Assembly (NCBI RefSeq): GCF_900107405.1
Contig: NZ_FNPV01000004.1
Location: 124,001 to 188,000, forward strand
DNA length: 64,000 bases
Source: Tindallia californiensis
GTDB taxonomy: Bacteria > Bacillota > Clostridia > Peptostreptococcales > Tindalliaceae
Direction: 5' to 3'
The notes under the pieces are model-generated. The model worked only from the letters and a program-made list of their open reading frames with translations. It was not told the origin of the DNA and searched no databases. The position numbers and the translations under genes were made by a program. Shown here one piece after another: positions 8,681 through 17,486 of this stretch (position 1 is its first letter; every line of letters begins with the position of its first letter).

Positions 8681-10967
8681 CAAAGAAAAATTTAAGTATG
8701 TTGGTAGATCACCAGCCATGCACGATGCAAAGGAAAAGGCGACAGGTAAAATAAACTATACCGGTGATATAAAAAAAGCAGATATGCTTTATGCCAGATT
8801 AGTATTAAGTACGGTAGCTCATGGAAAGATACGTCATATTTCAACGGAAAAAGCAGAGGCACTGCCTGGTGTTGTAAAAGTATATACTTTTGAAAACACC
8901 CCGGATACACGTTACAATTCACATCAATGGAATCCGGGACTGAAGGTGTTAAAAGATGAAAGACTTTTTAGTGAAAAAGCAAGATTTGTCGGAGATCGCA
9001 TGGCGGCGGTTGTGGCAAAGGATGCTTTTACAGCAAAGAAAGCGGCTGATTTGATAGAAATAGACTACGAAACTTTGGAACCGGTTTTGAACATTGAGGA
9101 AGCATATGATCAGCAAAAGCCTCTTATTCATGAGGGGACGAAAAACTGTATAGGGAATCACTCTATAGAAGTTGGTAATGTGGAATCCTTAGATGAAAGC
9201 GCTCATATAATAGTGGAAAGTGAAATGGAAACACCGAAAATTCATCATGCAGCAATGGAGCCTCATGTTTGCTTAGCAGAAGCAGACTATAATGGTCAAG
9301 TAACCATATGGACTCCCTGCCAAGTAGTTTTTCAGGTACAGCTTATTGCAGCTCAGGTCTTGAAGTTACCCTTAGCTAAGGTAAGGGCTATTAAGACTCC
9401 TATGGGTGGATCTTTTGGCGGAAAAGGTCAACCAGTTTTAGAACCGGTATGTGCCTATATGGCATATGATTTGCGCAAACCGGTAAGGCTTGAAACTGAT
9501 CGCAGGGAAAGCATTCTGGCCAGCAGAACAAGGCATCGGGTAAAGGGAAAAGTTAAGTCCTTTGTGGATAAGGAAGGGATCATAAAAGGAAGGAGTATTG
9601 ATTTAGCCGTTGATTCAGGGGCTTACTTTACTAATGGAGAAGCTTTATTTATGGCAATGGGAAAAAAAGCAAATCGAATGTACCGGATCTCTCATCAAAA
9701 AATCAGAGGAGATATTGTCTATACGAATACACCCATAGGTGGCGCTTGTCGGGGTTACGGATCGCCACAAATCCACGCAATCACGGAAATAAACATAGAC
9801 CAGATGGCTATGAAAACTGGATGGGATCCGGTAGATTTTCGACTAAAAAACGTTGTTCATCCCTATGACGATGATCCGACAGGAGGGCCAAATATTGGGA
9901 ATGCACGAGTAATGGACTGCGTTAAAGAAGGCGCAGAAGCCTTTAATTGGTATCAGCGCCGTCAAAGAGCTGAAGAAAGTCGGCATGACAGGCTTATCAA
10001 AGGCGTAGGCATGGCTTGTGGAACCCATGGAAATGGATATTATGGAGCTTATCAGGATTTTATAACCCTTGATATAAGAATGACCGAAGATGGGGACCTG
10101 ATTCTAAAGTCCGCACTCCATGACCAAGGGTGTGGCACTGTGATTACGATGAAACAGATCGTATCTCAGGTAATGGATCTGCCATTGGAAAAAGTTACTG
10201 CCTATGAAGCCGATACTTTAATAAGCCCTTATGATTCGGCTGGAACGCAAGCCAGTCGAGTCACCTATGTATGTGGTGCCGGTGCTAGAAAAACGGCGGA
10301 ACTATTAAAAAACAAAATGATAGAGGCGGCGACCCGTATTTTTGACCTATCACCGGCAGAGATCATCATGGAAAACGAATATTTAACTAATGGTAAAACG
10401 GGAGGAATCTTAGCAAGTTATGGAGAACTAGTACTTCAAATGAAAGAAAAGTTAAAGATGGATGCTCATATGAATTATACCTATGAATCTCCAGCCAATC
10501 CTGCGGTTTATGGTGCTCATTTTACAGAAGTGGAAATCGACCGTTATACGGGGTTGGTGAAAGTGAAAGAAGTATTAGCCGTTCATGATATAGGGAAAGC
10601 TATTAATCCGGGAATGGTAGAAGGACAAATACATGGAGCTATACAAATGGGTATAGGGATGGCGATCTCTGAAGATTTGAAGATCGATGAAAAAGGGGTA
10701 GCGAAGGGCGATAATTTTAGCCGTTATCATGTGATCAATGCGCCAGATATGCCGGAAATAAAAGTGAAATTGGTAGAAGAAGGAGATGAGTACGGACCTT
10801 TCGGAGCAAAAAGCATTGGCGAGGTAGCGGCTGTTCCTATTACAGCTGCCGTTATTAATGCGATTCATCATGCGTTGGAAGTAGTGATCACTCAATTGCC
10901 GGCATCTCCGGAACGAATCATAGAAGCGATACAGCAAAAAGAAAAGAAAGGAGCGCAAAATGAATAA
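8670..10967 (+). CDS. Molybdenum hydroxylase, molybdopterin-binding catalytic subunit
   Basis: A 765-residue catalytic subunit of an xanthine dehydrogenase/aldehyde oxidoreductase-family hydroxylase, which adds water-derived oxygen to an electron-poor carbon of a heterocycle or aldehyde. The Mo-pterin motifs MGGSFGGKGQP and ACRGYGSPQ are present, and the proposed catalytic glutamate is in GAKSIGE (Glu718). It overlaps both neighbours: 11 bases with the FAD subunit and 8 with the MIO-less lyase. It therefore belongs to the same operon as a lyase acting on a histidine-like compound. Hydroxylation or desulfurisation at C2 of an imidazole such as (thio)urocanate is a hypothesis. A purine substrate cannot be excluded, but no purine catabolic gene lies nearby. 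Confidence 0.92.
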   Translation: MKSSKEKFKYVGRSPAMHDAKEKATGKINYTGDIKKADMLYARLVLSTVAHGKIRHISTEKAEALPGVVKVYTFENTPDTRYNSHQWNPGLKVLKDERLFSEKARFVGDRMAAVVAKDAFTAKKAADLIEIDYETLEPVLNIEEAYDQQKPLIHEGTKNCIGNHSIEVGNVESLDESAHIIVESEMETPKIHHAAMEPHVCLAEADYNGQVTIWTPCQVVFQVQLIAAQVLKLPLAKVRAIKTPMGGSFGGKGQPVLEPVCAYMAYDLRKPVRLETDRRESILASRTRHRVKGKVKSFVDKEGIIKGRSIDLAVDSGAYFTNGEALFMAMGKKANRMYRISHQKIRGDIVYTNTPIGGACRGYGSPQIHAITEINIDQMAMKTGWDPVDFRLKNVVHPYDDDPTGGPNIGNARVMDCVKEGAEAFNWYQRRQRAEESRHDRLIKGVGMACGTHGNGYYGAYQDFITLDIRMTEDGDLILKSALHDQGCGTVITMKQIVSQVMDLPLEKVTAYEADTLISPYDSAGTQASRVTYVCGAGARKTAELLKNKMIEAATRIFDLSPAEIIMENEYLTNGKTGGILASYGELVLQMKEKLKMDAHMNYTYESPANPAVYGAHFTEVEIDRYTGLVKVKEVLAVHDIGKAINPGMVEGQIHGAIQMGIGMAISEDLKIDEKGVAKGDNFSRYHVINAPDMPEIKVKLVEEGDEYGPFGAKSIGEVAAVPITAAVINAIHHALEVVITQLPASPERIIEAIQQKEKKGAQNE

Positions 10968-12462
10968 AAATAATCTGGTGCTAACTGGAAAGAGTTTAGA
11001 ATTAAAAGATATTGAAGCTGTTGCTTGCGGGAAAAGAAAAGTTGAGATTGATTCAAAAACTTTTGAAAATATTGTTGAATGTCGACAACTGATTTATGAG
11101 TTAGCGGAAAGTGAAACACCAGTTTATGGGTTTAATCGTGGGGTTGGTATGAACAAAGACAGAGAAGTAATGGGGAAATACTTTTCTGAGTACAACAGAA
11201 ATTTGATTTTAGCGCATTGTGTAAGTGTTGGAGAACCGGCTTCGGAAGAAGTTACAAGAGCGACTGTTCTTGCCAGACTAAACTCTTTTTTGATTGGCTG
11301 CACAGGAATCCAACCAGAAATTGTTTTGATGTATCGGGAGCTGTTAAATCGTGAAATACACCCTGTGATACCGAGTAAAGGATCGATTGGTGAAGGTGAT
11401 ATTGGGTGCCTTTCTCATATAGGACTTGCCATTATAGGAGAAGGCGAGGTGATCTATAAAGGAGAGCGAATGGCGTCAGATGAAGCTTTGAAAAAGGAAG
11501 GGTTAACACCGATTATTCTCGGACCGAAAGACGGACTGGCCATTGTTTCATCCAACGCACTTTCTTCGGGGAAGGGTGCATTAGTACTGAATGAAATTGA
11601 AAGGTTGGTTGACACATTAGATTTAATTTATGCTTTGTCTTTGGAAGGGCTTCGTGGGAACGTTACGCCGCTGGAAGAAAAGCCTTGTGAATATAGAGGT
11701 TTTCTGGGTCAAAAGAAAAGCATGCAGCGGGTAAGAGACCTTTTGGAGGGAAGCTACTTGTGGCTTCCGGGAGTAACGGAATCCTTGCAAGATCCTTTAA
11801 GTTACCGGGGTTCTTGTCAGGTTCATGGTTCTTTAAGAGATGCGTTAGAGTATACCAGAGAATATTTAACGCTTCAGCTTAACACTTCTGACGACAACCC
11901 ATGTCTTCTGAAAGAAGAAAGACGTATTATTTCCTGTGCAAATTATGAACCTACTACGTGGGTACTAGGCTTTGAAATGTTGGGTGTTGCCTTAAGTCAT
12001 GTATCACGAAATGCTTGCTACCGGACCATTAAACTGGCAAATCCCAAATTCACAGGCCTATCACGCTTTCTGACGCCTTCAGATACAAGGGTGATTGCCT
12101 ACGGAACCATTCAAAAGACCTTTGCAGCATTGGATGCAGAAAACAGACACTTATCAAACCCGACCAGCGTGGATTATCTGTCCCTGGCGGGAGACATTGA
12201 AGACAGAGGTACCAACAGTGTTTATGTGGTGGAAAAAACAGGAAAAATCGTGGACAATATCTGGTGGATTTTGGCGATTGAACTGTTGCATGCTTCACAA
12301 GCTATTGATCTAAGAAAAGCAACAAAGCTTGGAAAAGGAACAAAACCAGTTTATGAAGCCGTAAGGAAGGCAGTTCCTTTTCTGGAGCAGGATCGAAACC
12401 TGACGAAAGATATCGAAACAGTATACTGTTTATTAAAAAATGGGAATCTGTTGAATATTTGA
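10960..12462 (+). CDS. MIO-less aromatic amino acid lyase-like protein, candidate ergothionase / histidine-betaine lyase
   Basis: This 500-residue protein aligns with histidine ammonia-lyase along its length but cannot form the MIO electrophile. Where HutH has GSLGASGD it has GSIGEGD (141-147): one residue shorter and no Ala-Ser-Gly. The cofactor-contact GLINGTQ is replaced by AIVSSNA. Other active-site elements stay: Tyr56 (VYGFNRGVG), His86 (NLILAHCVSVGEP), an Arg in SYRGSCQVHG and a Glu in GDIEDRGT. As I recall, ergothionase, which eliminates trimethylamine from ergothioneine, belongs to this superfamily and works without MIO, because a quaternary ammonium is already a good leaving group. 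Operon coupling to a Mo hydroxylase and a following betaine carrier gene support such a substrate. A diverged lyase with another substrate remains possible. Confidence 0.7.
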   Translation: MNKNNLVLTGKSLELKDIEAVACGKRKVEIDSKTFENIVECRQLIYELAESETPVYGFNRGVGMNKDREVMGKYFSEYNRNLILAHCVSVGEPASEEVTRATVLARLNSFLIGCTGIQPEIVLMYRELLNREIHPVIPSKGSIGEGDIGCLSHIGLAIIGEGEVIYKGERMASDEALKKEGLTPIILGPKDGLAIVSSNALSSGKGALVLNEIERLVDTLDLIYALSLEGLRGNVTPLEEKPCEYRGFLGQKKSMQRVRDLLEGSYLWLPGVTESLQDPLSYRGSCQVHGSLRDALEYTREYLTLQLNTSDDNPCLLKEERRIISCANYEPTTWVLGFEMLGVALSHVSRNACYRTIKLANPKFTGLSRFLTPSDTRVIAYGTIQKTFAALDAENRHLSNPTSVDYLSLAGDIEDRGTNSVYVVEKTGKIVDNIWWILAIELLHASQAIDLRKATKLGKGTKPVYEAVRKAVPFLEQDRNLTKDIETVYCLLKNGNLLNI

Positions 12463-12487
12463 CTTTTTTCAGACGTTATCTTGTTAT
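12459..12487 (+). promoter_or_regulatory. Possible promoter of the BCCT carrier gene
   Basis: TTGACT at 12459-12464 is 17 bp from TGTTAT at 12482-12487, a fair -35 and a poor -10. The -10 lies inside the palindrome at 12474-12505, so binding there would block it. Confidence 0.35.
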
Positions 12488-12505
12488 GATCATGACAAGG
12501 TAACG
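12474..12505. promoter_or_regulatory. 32-bp near-perfect palindrome before the BCCT gene (operator or RNA hairpin)
   Basis: The left half reads CGTTATCTTGTTATGA. The right half is its complement except at four positions, all of which would be G-U pairs in RNA. There is no following T-run, so it is not an ordinary terminator. It may be an operator over the carrier promoter or an mRNA processing hairpin separating lyase and carrier expression. Confidence 0.55.
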
Positions 12506-12545
12506 AGAATGAATGGATAGATACTTTAGCAGGGAGGGTGAAAAA

Positions 12546-14231
12546 ATGGAAAACAGTGATGTTCGTGTACGTAAAGCTATTTTTATTCCAATGTCAATTA
12601 TTTTTTCAATGGCCGTAATCATGGGAGCGTTTTTTCCAGACCACTTTTTAAAAGGAGTTAATACCATCGTTGCCTTTGCAAATGATTCTTTTGGATGGCT
12701 GTTCCTTTTAGCAGCTGTGTTTTTTCTGGTAGCATGCTTATTTCTACTCTTTTCGAAATTTGGCTCGATACGTCTGGGTGGAGAAAATGCCAAGCCGGAG
12801 TACAGTAATTGGTACTGGTTTGCTATTTCTCTGACGGCGGGAATTGCCACGGGTATTCTTTTCTGGGCGATCGCAGAGCCAATCTTTCATTTTATGGCTC
12901 CGCCGGAAGTGCTGGGTCTGGCCGCTGGATCTGAGGCAGCTGCCATGTTTTCGATGGGAATTTCATACCTACATTGGTCTTTTGTGCCCTATGCCATGTA
13001 TGGAATATGTGGTATTGGAATTGCCTACGCTATCTATAATATGAACCTGCCATATAATGTCAGTTCTACGTTGTACCCTATCTTTGGCAAAAAAACCCAG
13101 ACTACTGTGGGGGCGGTTGTAGACAATTTATGTCTATTTGCAATGGGTGGAGCTGTTGCTGCGATGCTGGGAGTAGCGACACTGGCCATTGGAGCCGGAC
13201 TTGAAGTAGTCTTTGGGATTTCTCAGTCAAGGATGCTTTGGCTGGCAATTATGATTGTGATTGTACTAAGCTACGTGATTTCCAGTTATACAGGCTTAAA
13301 TCGTGGCATTAAATGGTTAGCCGATAAAAATTCAAAACTATTTATTGTGATGATGGGCTTTGTCTTTATTATCGGACCGACAGCCTTTATCTTAGATCTG
13401 GGAACCCAATCTTTGGGATATTTTTTACAAAACTTTTTAACGCTTGCTACCTGGACTAGCCCTATTGAAGGTTCAAGTTGGCCTCAGTGGTGGCCAGTCT
13501 ACTACTGGGCCATTTGGATCGCTTATGCACCTTTGATAGGAATGTTTTTAGCAAGACTTGCTAAAGGACGAACGATACGTCAATTTATGCTGGTGAACCT
13601 TATTCTTCCATCCTTTTTCGGTATTTTCTGGTTTGCTGTTTTTGGAGGAACGTCAATCTACTACGAAATTCATGCCTTAAGTCTTTGGGATTCTATTCAG
13701 TCTTTAGGGCTGGAGGTGGCGGTGTTTGCTTTTCTTCAAAACCTACCCTTTGCAACATTGTTAAGTATCGGGTTTATTTTTGCTCTGTATATCTCGGTTG
13801 TTACTCTTGCGGATTCAATGACGAACACAGTCGCTTCTTTATCAACAACAGCACATAATCAGGAAGAAAAAGAACCACCAGTGAAAATTAAGTTTTTTTG
13901 GGGGATTGTTATGTGTTCCTTAACCTTTGTAAATCTGGCGAGGGCTGGGGACGGTTCTTTTGAAGGGATTGATGCAACCAAAGAAATTGCAACGGTTGCT
14001 GGGTTTCCAACCTTGTTTCTAATGATTTTGATGACGGTGGCGATTCTTTATATGATTGTTCGAAGAGAAAAGTTTGATATGGCTTACCACCCTGAAACGG
14101 CAAAAGCCACCTATGATAAAGGTGAAGGTATCCTGGCAGATATAAAAGAGAGCATGGCAAAGCCGGTTGAAATGCCGGAAAACAAAATGAATAGTAATGA
14201 GCCGGCTTTTGCTGAGACAGAGAAAAAGTAA
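12546..14231 (+). CDS. BCCT-family betaine/carnitine/choline-type transporter
   Basis: A 561-residue, 12-TM secondary carrier for quaternary ammonium (trimethylammonium) compounds. Family features seen are ISLTAGIATGILFWAIAEP, the aromatic-rich YLHWSFVPYAMYG segment and the signature region PVYYWAIWIAYAPLIGMFLARLAKGRTIRQF. The start at 12546 is chosen because AGGGAGG precedes it by 6-10 bases; a start at 12513 would have no site. It follows the MIO-less lyase gene and lies inside the histidine island, so I infer uptake of a histidine betaine (ergothioneine or hercynine) as carbon source. Osmoprotectant uptake (glycine betaine) is the usual family role and remains the main alternative. Confidence 0.92.
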   Translation: MENSDVRVRKAIFIPMSIIFSMAVIMGAFFPDHFLKGVNTIVAFANDSFGWLFLLAAVFFLVACLFLLFSKFGSIRLGGENAKPEYSNWYWFAISLTAGIATGILFWAIAEPIFHFMAPPEVLGLAAGSEAAAMFSMGISYLHWSFVPYAMYGICGIGIAYAIYNMNLPYNVSSTLYPIFGKKTQTTVGAVVDNLCLFAMGGAVAAMLGVATLAIGAGLEVVFGISQSRMLWLAIMIVIVLSYVISSYTGLNRGIKWLADKNSKLFIVMMGFVFIIGPTAFILDLGTQSLGYFLQNFLTLATWTSPIEGSSWPQWWPVYYWAIWIAYAPLIGMFLARLAKGRTIRQFMLVNLILPSFFGIFWFAVFGGTSIYYEIHALSLWDSIQSLGLEVAVFAFLQNLPFATLLSIGFIFALYISVVTLADSMTNTVASLSTTAHNQEEKEPPVKIKFFWGIVMCSLTFVNLARAGDGSFEGIDATKEIATVAGFPTLFLMILMTVAILYMIVRREKFDMAYHPETAKATYDKGEGILADIKESMAKPVEMPENKMNSNEPAFAETEKK

Positions 14232-14239
14232 AATATTCA

Positions 14240-14267
14240 GGGAGTTCCTATCTAGGATCTCCCTTTT
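14240..14267 (+). terminator. Terminator after the BCCT gene
   Basis: GGGAG-T-TCC pairs with GGA-T-CTCCC, followed by TTTT, nine bases after the stop codon. Confidence 0.75.
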
Positions 14268-14280
14268 ATCATAAGATCGG

Positions 14281-14309
14281 TTGAAGGCATTCAATAAGAT
14301 GGATATAAT
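14281..14309 (+). promoter_or_regulatory. SigA-type promoter of regulator 2
   Basis: TTGAAG at 14281-14286 and TATAAT at 14304-14309 are separated by 17 bp. The in-frame TTG at 14281 is thus a -35 element, not a start codon. Confidence 0.75.
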
Positions 14310-14346
14310 GAACTTAAAAGATGAAACAAGGGAAGGGGAAAAAGTG

Positions 14347-17300
14347 ATGAAACTATCCATACGATATCTAGGGATACCGGAAGTTAGATTGAATGATAGC
14401 ATAATCCCTTTTCCTTTTAAAAAAGCAGAGGTGCTTTTTTACTACCTTCAATTAGAAAATAAAGTATCCAGAGAAAAACTTGTAGATCTTTTCTGGGGAG
14501 AAGCTGATGAAGCATCAGCAAAAAAAAATTTGAGAAATGCGGTTTATGTGATCAAGAAGCTTTTGGGAACAGATATTTTCATATCATCTAAAAGGCATGT
14601 TATCCAGATGAACGACCAAATTATGATAGAAACGGATTTGGATGCTTTTGCGAATCTGGAAAACGAGGCGGCCGTAGAATACTATCGTGGGGATTTCTTG
14701 GAAGGTATTTATATTAAAGACTCGGAATGGGTGGAACACTGGATATTCCAAAAAAGACAGGAGTGCCAAGCGGCATATTGGGATAAACTGTTGGAAATAA
14801 CAAAAGATAATATAAAGATAAAAGCTTATGATAAAGCTGAGTACTATGCAAAAAAGCTGATTTCTCAGGATGTTTTGAATGAAGAAGCCTATCGTTTACT
14901 GATGGAAATTTATCATCGGCAGCAAAAGATAAATAAAAGTATTGCCGTTTATGAAGAGGTAAAAGAAGTGTTGGATCGGGAGCTATCTGTGTCACCGGAT
15001 GAGACCACCAAAGCACTATACGAAAAATTAATCAGCTTGAAAAGAAACCATAGGATACACGAAAAAAAAGCAGAATCACCTGTTGAAGATATTTTTTTTG
15101 GAAGGGAAAGAGAATTAGAAATTCTAAAATCTAATCACTTTCCTGCTACAAAAGGAAAAACAGCTAAATCTGTTCTGATTACTGGTGAAGCAGGTATCGG
15201 AAAAAGTAAACTGATAGAAGAATTTATTAAAAGAACAGAAGATGATTCCTGTGCATGGTTGTTATCCTATTGCTTTAAGCCGGAGCGGAACGAATATTAT
15301 CGACCTTGGGTACCTATTATCTCTAAAATGACGGATTTGATTAAAAAGTATCACATAAAAATTCCGGAGCAAATCATTATGATGCTGGGGAATTTTTTTC
15401 CTTCCTTGCTGCGAATTAGAGAAAATGAATTTTTGAGGGAAGGGATTAATGGGTATCAGCATCAAATGATAGAAAATCAGATGGTTCAATTAGTGGAAAT
15501 AATAACAGAATATATTCCAATGGTTATTATTTTTGAGGATATCCAGTGGATGGATGAAAAAAGTCGTTCGCTATTTCACTACCTTTTATCGCAAAACAAT
15601 GAAGGCTTATATACTGTGGCCTCTTTAAGGTATGAAGCATCTTATGAAGATGAAGGTTATCTGTATCATCTGCAGGCCGGAGGTCTTGTAAAGAAAATTG
15701 AGTTAAACCCCTTTGATAGGAAAAACACAATTGACTTTTCAAAAAAAATATGGAAAAGGGCTGTATTTCCGAAAGAAATGGAGCAGCGAATATACGATGA
15801 AACCTTGGGGAACACCTTTTTCATTAAAGAGTTGTTAAATCATTATATGAAAACAAATGAAATGGGAACTCATTCAGTTCCCATGGAAAATGCTATCAAG
15901 TCAAGGTTCTTGGAGCTGTCAGAACAAGAAATGAAACTTGTTAACATGTGTTCTTTGTTTTTTGATAAAGTATCATTAATGGATATTCAACAGTTGACGG
16001 GAAAAGAAGATACTGAATTGATTGATCATTTAGAAAAAATACAGCAAAAAAGCATTTTGAAAGAAGTCGTAAATTTTCATGATGAGCCTCAAGAGATTAA
16101 GTTCATCTTTATGCATCAAAAAGTAAGAGAATATGTTTATCAAAGCATTCCATCGTTTAAGCGAAAAGTATTGCATCAAAAGATTGCAAAGATGTTAGAG
16201 CAAAAGACAGAGATTGTCAAAAATCCGGAAGCCTTATATTCAAGGCTTATGTATCACTATAAAAATGCGGCCGACGAAGTGAACCATCTTCATTATAAAA
16301 TAAAAAATGTTGAAAGCCATTTGGATTTTTATCATGAAATGTTTCCTGTTTTGAAATATGAAAGAGAAGTTACTAATCTTTCCTGGGATCGAAAAAGGGT
16401 TAATGACGAGTTGAAAGAGGTTCACAAGCTATTGGTCAGCATTCGAAAGGAACATGCGACTCAGGTGTATGAAGAAATGGAAGTTAAATACCTCTATACA
16501 CTGGCAAGGTTTCAAATTTTACAGGGCTTATACAAACAAGGAATGGCGATTAATCGAAATATGATTCGAAAGTCTGAAAAAATTCAGCATCCGGAATTCA
16601 TGCTTCAAGGGTATAAACATGCTATTTATTATTGCATTAACATTCGCAATCCGGAACAAATGAAAACATATATTCATAAAGCTTTTCAAGTTTTAAGACA
16701 TTATGATTCGATGAATACGATAGAAGAAAAAGGAATCCTGATGAGATTGAAAGGCAAAATGAAAATGATGACAGGGGATTGGAAGGAAGCGGAAGCCTGC
16801 TTTCATGAAGCGTTAAAACTATTTATTGGACTGGAAAATGTTCGGCCATATATTCTTAATATAGCGGCTTGCTACAGTTTTTTAGGTGAATGTAGCCAGA
16901 ATCGTGGAGACATGCGAAAGGCAGAAGCCTACTATAGAAAAGCGATTGTGATATGTGAAAACAAAAAACTTCGAAAAGGACTACCGATTTTTTATACCCA
17001 CCTGGGAAAAATGTATTTTGATACAGGTGAATGGCAAAAAGCGGAGATGTATTTGAGAAAAGCTATTGATACCTACACTACAACAGAGTGTTTATGGAAA
17101 AAATCTATTCCTTATGCTTGCATGGCGCTGATCTTGCTTGAGAAAAAAGAAGTTCATCAAGCAACTGAGTGTCTTCAAAAGGCGTCCAGCTATGTAGATT
17201 GTTTTCAAAATCCCTATGAAATTGGAATATACTACCGTATTTGTTATGCTATTGCAAGGAAAACTCAAAAGGATGCTGGTTTGATGCATAAGTTTTTACG

Positions 17301-17415
17301 GTATATTCCTTATGATGCAGCATTTTATCATGAAAAAATGAAAGAAAATGCCATGATTACTTGTTCGAATTACGAACTGAATCAAAGTGAATCTCAGACT
17401 TCGACACTTTGTTGA
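14347..17415 (+). CDS. BTAD/SARP-like AAA-ATPase transcriptional regulator with TPR repeats (regulator 2)
   Basis: A 1022-residue paralogue of the regulator at 312, with the same order of parts: winged-helix/BTAD region 1-235 (KNLRNAVYVIKKLLG; TKALYEKLIS), AAA ATPase with Walker A GEAGIGKS at 280-287 and Walker B IIFEDIQWMD, then a long TPR-rich C-terminus. Starting at 14347 uses GGGAAGGGG as ribosome binding site; the longer frame would run into the promoter. Because one copy sits before hutH and one before hutU, the pair may divide control between two substrates, for example histidine and a histidine betaine. That division is inference. Ligand unknown. Confidence 0.85.
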   Translation: MKLSIRYLGIPEVRLNDSIIPFPFKKAEVLFYYLQLENKVSREKLVDLFWGEADEASAKKNLRNAVYVIKKLLGTDIFISSKRHVIQMNDQIMIETDLDAFANLENEAAVEYYRGDFLEGIYIKDSEWVEHWIFQKRQECQAAYWDKLLEITKDNIKIKAYDKAEYYAKKLISQDVLNEEAYRLLMEIYHRQQKINKSIAVYEEVKEVLDRELSVSPDETTKALYEKLISLKRNHRIHEKKAESPVEDIFFGRERELEILKSNHFPATKGKTAKSVLITGEAGIGKSKLIEEFIKRTEDDSCAWLLSYCFKPERNEYYRPWVPIISKMTDLIKKYHIKIPEQIIMMLGNFFPSLLRIRENEFLREGINGYQHQMIENQMVQLVEIITEYIPMVIIFEDIQWMDEKSRSLFHYLLSQNNEGLYTVASLRYEASYEDEGYLYHLQAGGLVKKIELNPFDRKNTIDFSKKIWKRAVFPKEMEQRIYDETLGNTFFIKELLNHYMKTNEMGTHSVPMENAIKSRFLELSEQEMKLVNMCSLFFDKVSLMDIQQLTGKEDTELIDHLEKIQQKSILKEVVNFHDEPQEIKFIFMHQKVREYVYQSIPSFKRKVLHQKIAKMLEQKTEIVKNPEALYSRLMYHYKNAADEVNHLHYKIKNVESHLDFYHEMFPVLKYEREVTNLSWDRKRVNDELKEVHKLLVSIRKEHATQVYEEMEVKYLYTLARFQILQGLYKQGMAINRNMIRKSEKIQHPEFMLQGYKHAIYYCINIRNPEQMKTYIHKAFQVLRHYDSMNTIEEKGILMRLKGKMKMMTGDWKEAEACFHEALKLFIGLENVRPYILNIAACYSFLGECSQNRGDMRKAEAYYRKAIVICENKKLRKGLPIFYTHLGKMYFDTGEWQKAEMYLRKAIDTYTTTECLWKKSIPYACMALILLEKKEVHQATECLQKASSYVDCFQNPYEIGIYYRICYAIARKTQKDAGLMHKFLRYIPYDAAFYHEKMKENAMITCSNYELNQSESQTSTLC

Positions 17416-17425
17416 CGGCGACCCG

Positions 17426-17440
17426 TTACAATTAGTGTAA
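17426..17440. promoter_or_regulatory. Inverted repeat TTACA-N5-TGTAA before hutU
   Basis: A perfect 5-bp inverted repeat, near a TTGACG at 17412-17417, lies 46-60 bp before the hutU ATG. It is a possible operator but is short enough to arise by chance. Confidence 0.3.
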
Positions 17441-17486
17441 GAAGCAGCAAAGAAAAGAGTAAAGAGATGTGAAGGGAGCGAATGAT

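Noticed and set aside
7324-10967. Calling the molybdenum enzyme a xanthine dehydrogenase
   Set aside because: Family motifs fit, but no purine catabolism genes are nearby and the operon partner is a histidine-type lyase; substrate left open.
14281-14346. N-terminal extension of regulator 2 from the TTG at 14281
   Set aside because: The TTG is part of a good -35 box and the true ribosome binding site is before 14347.
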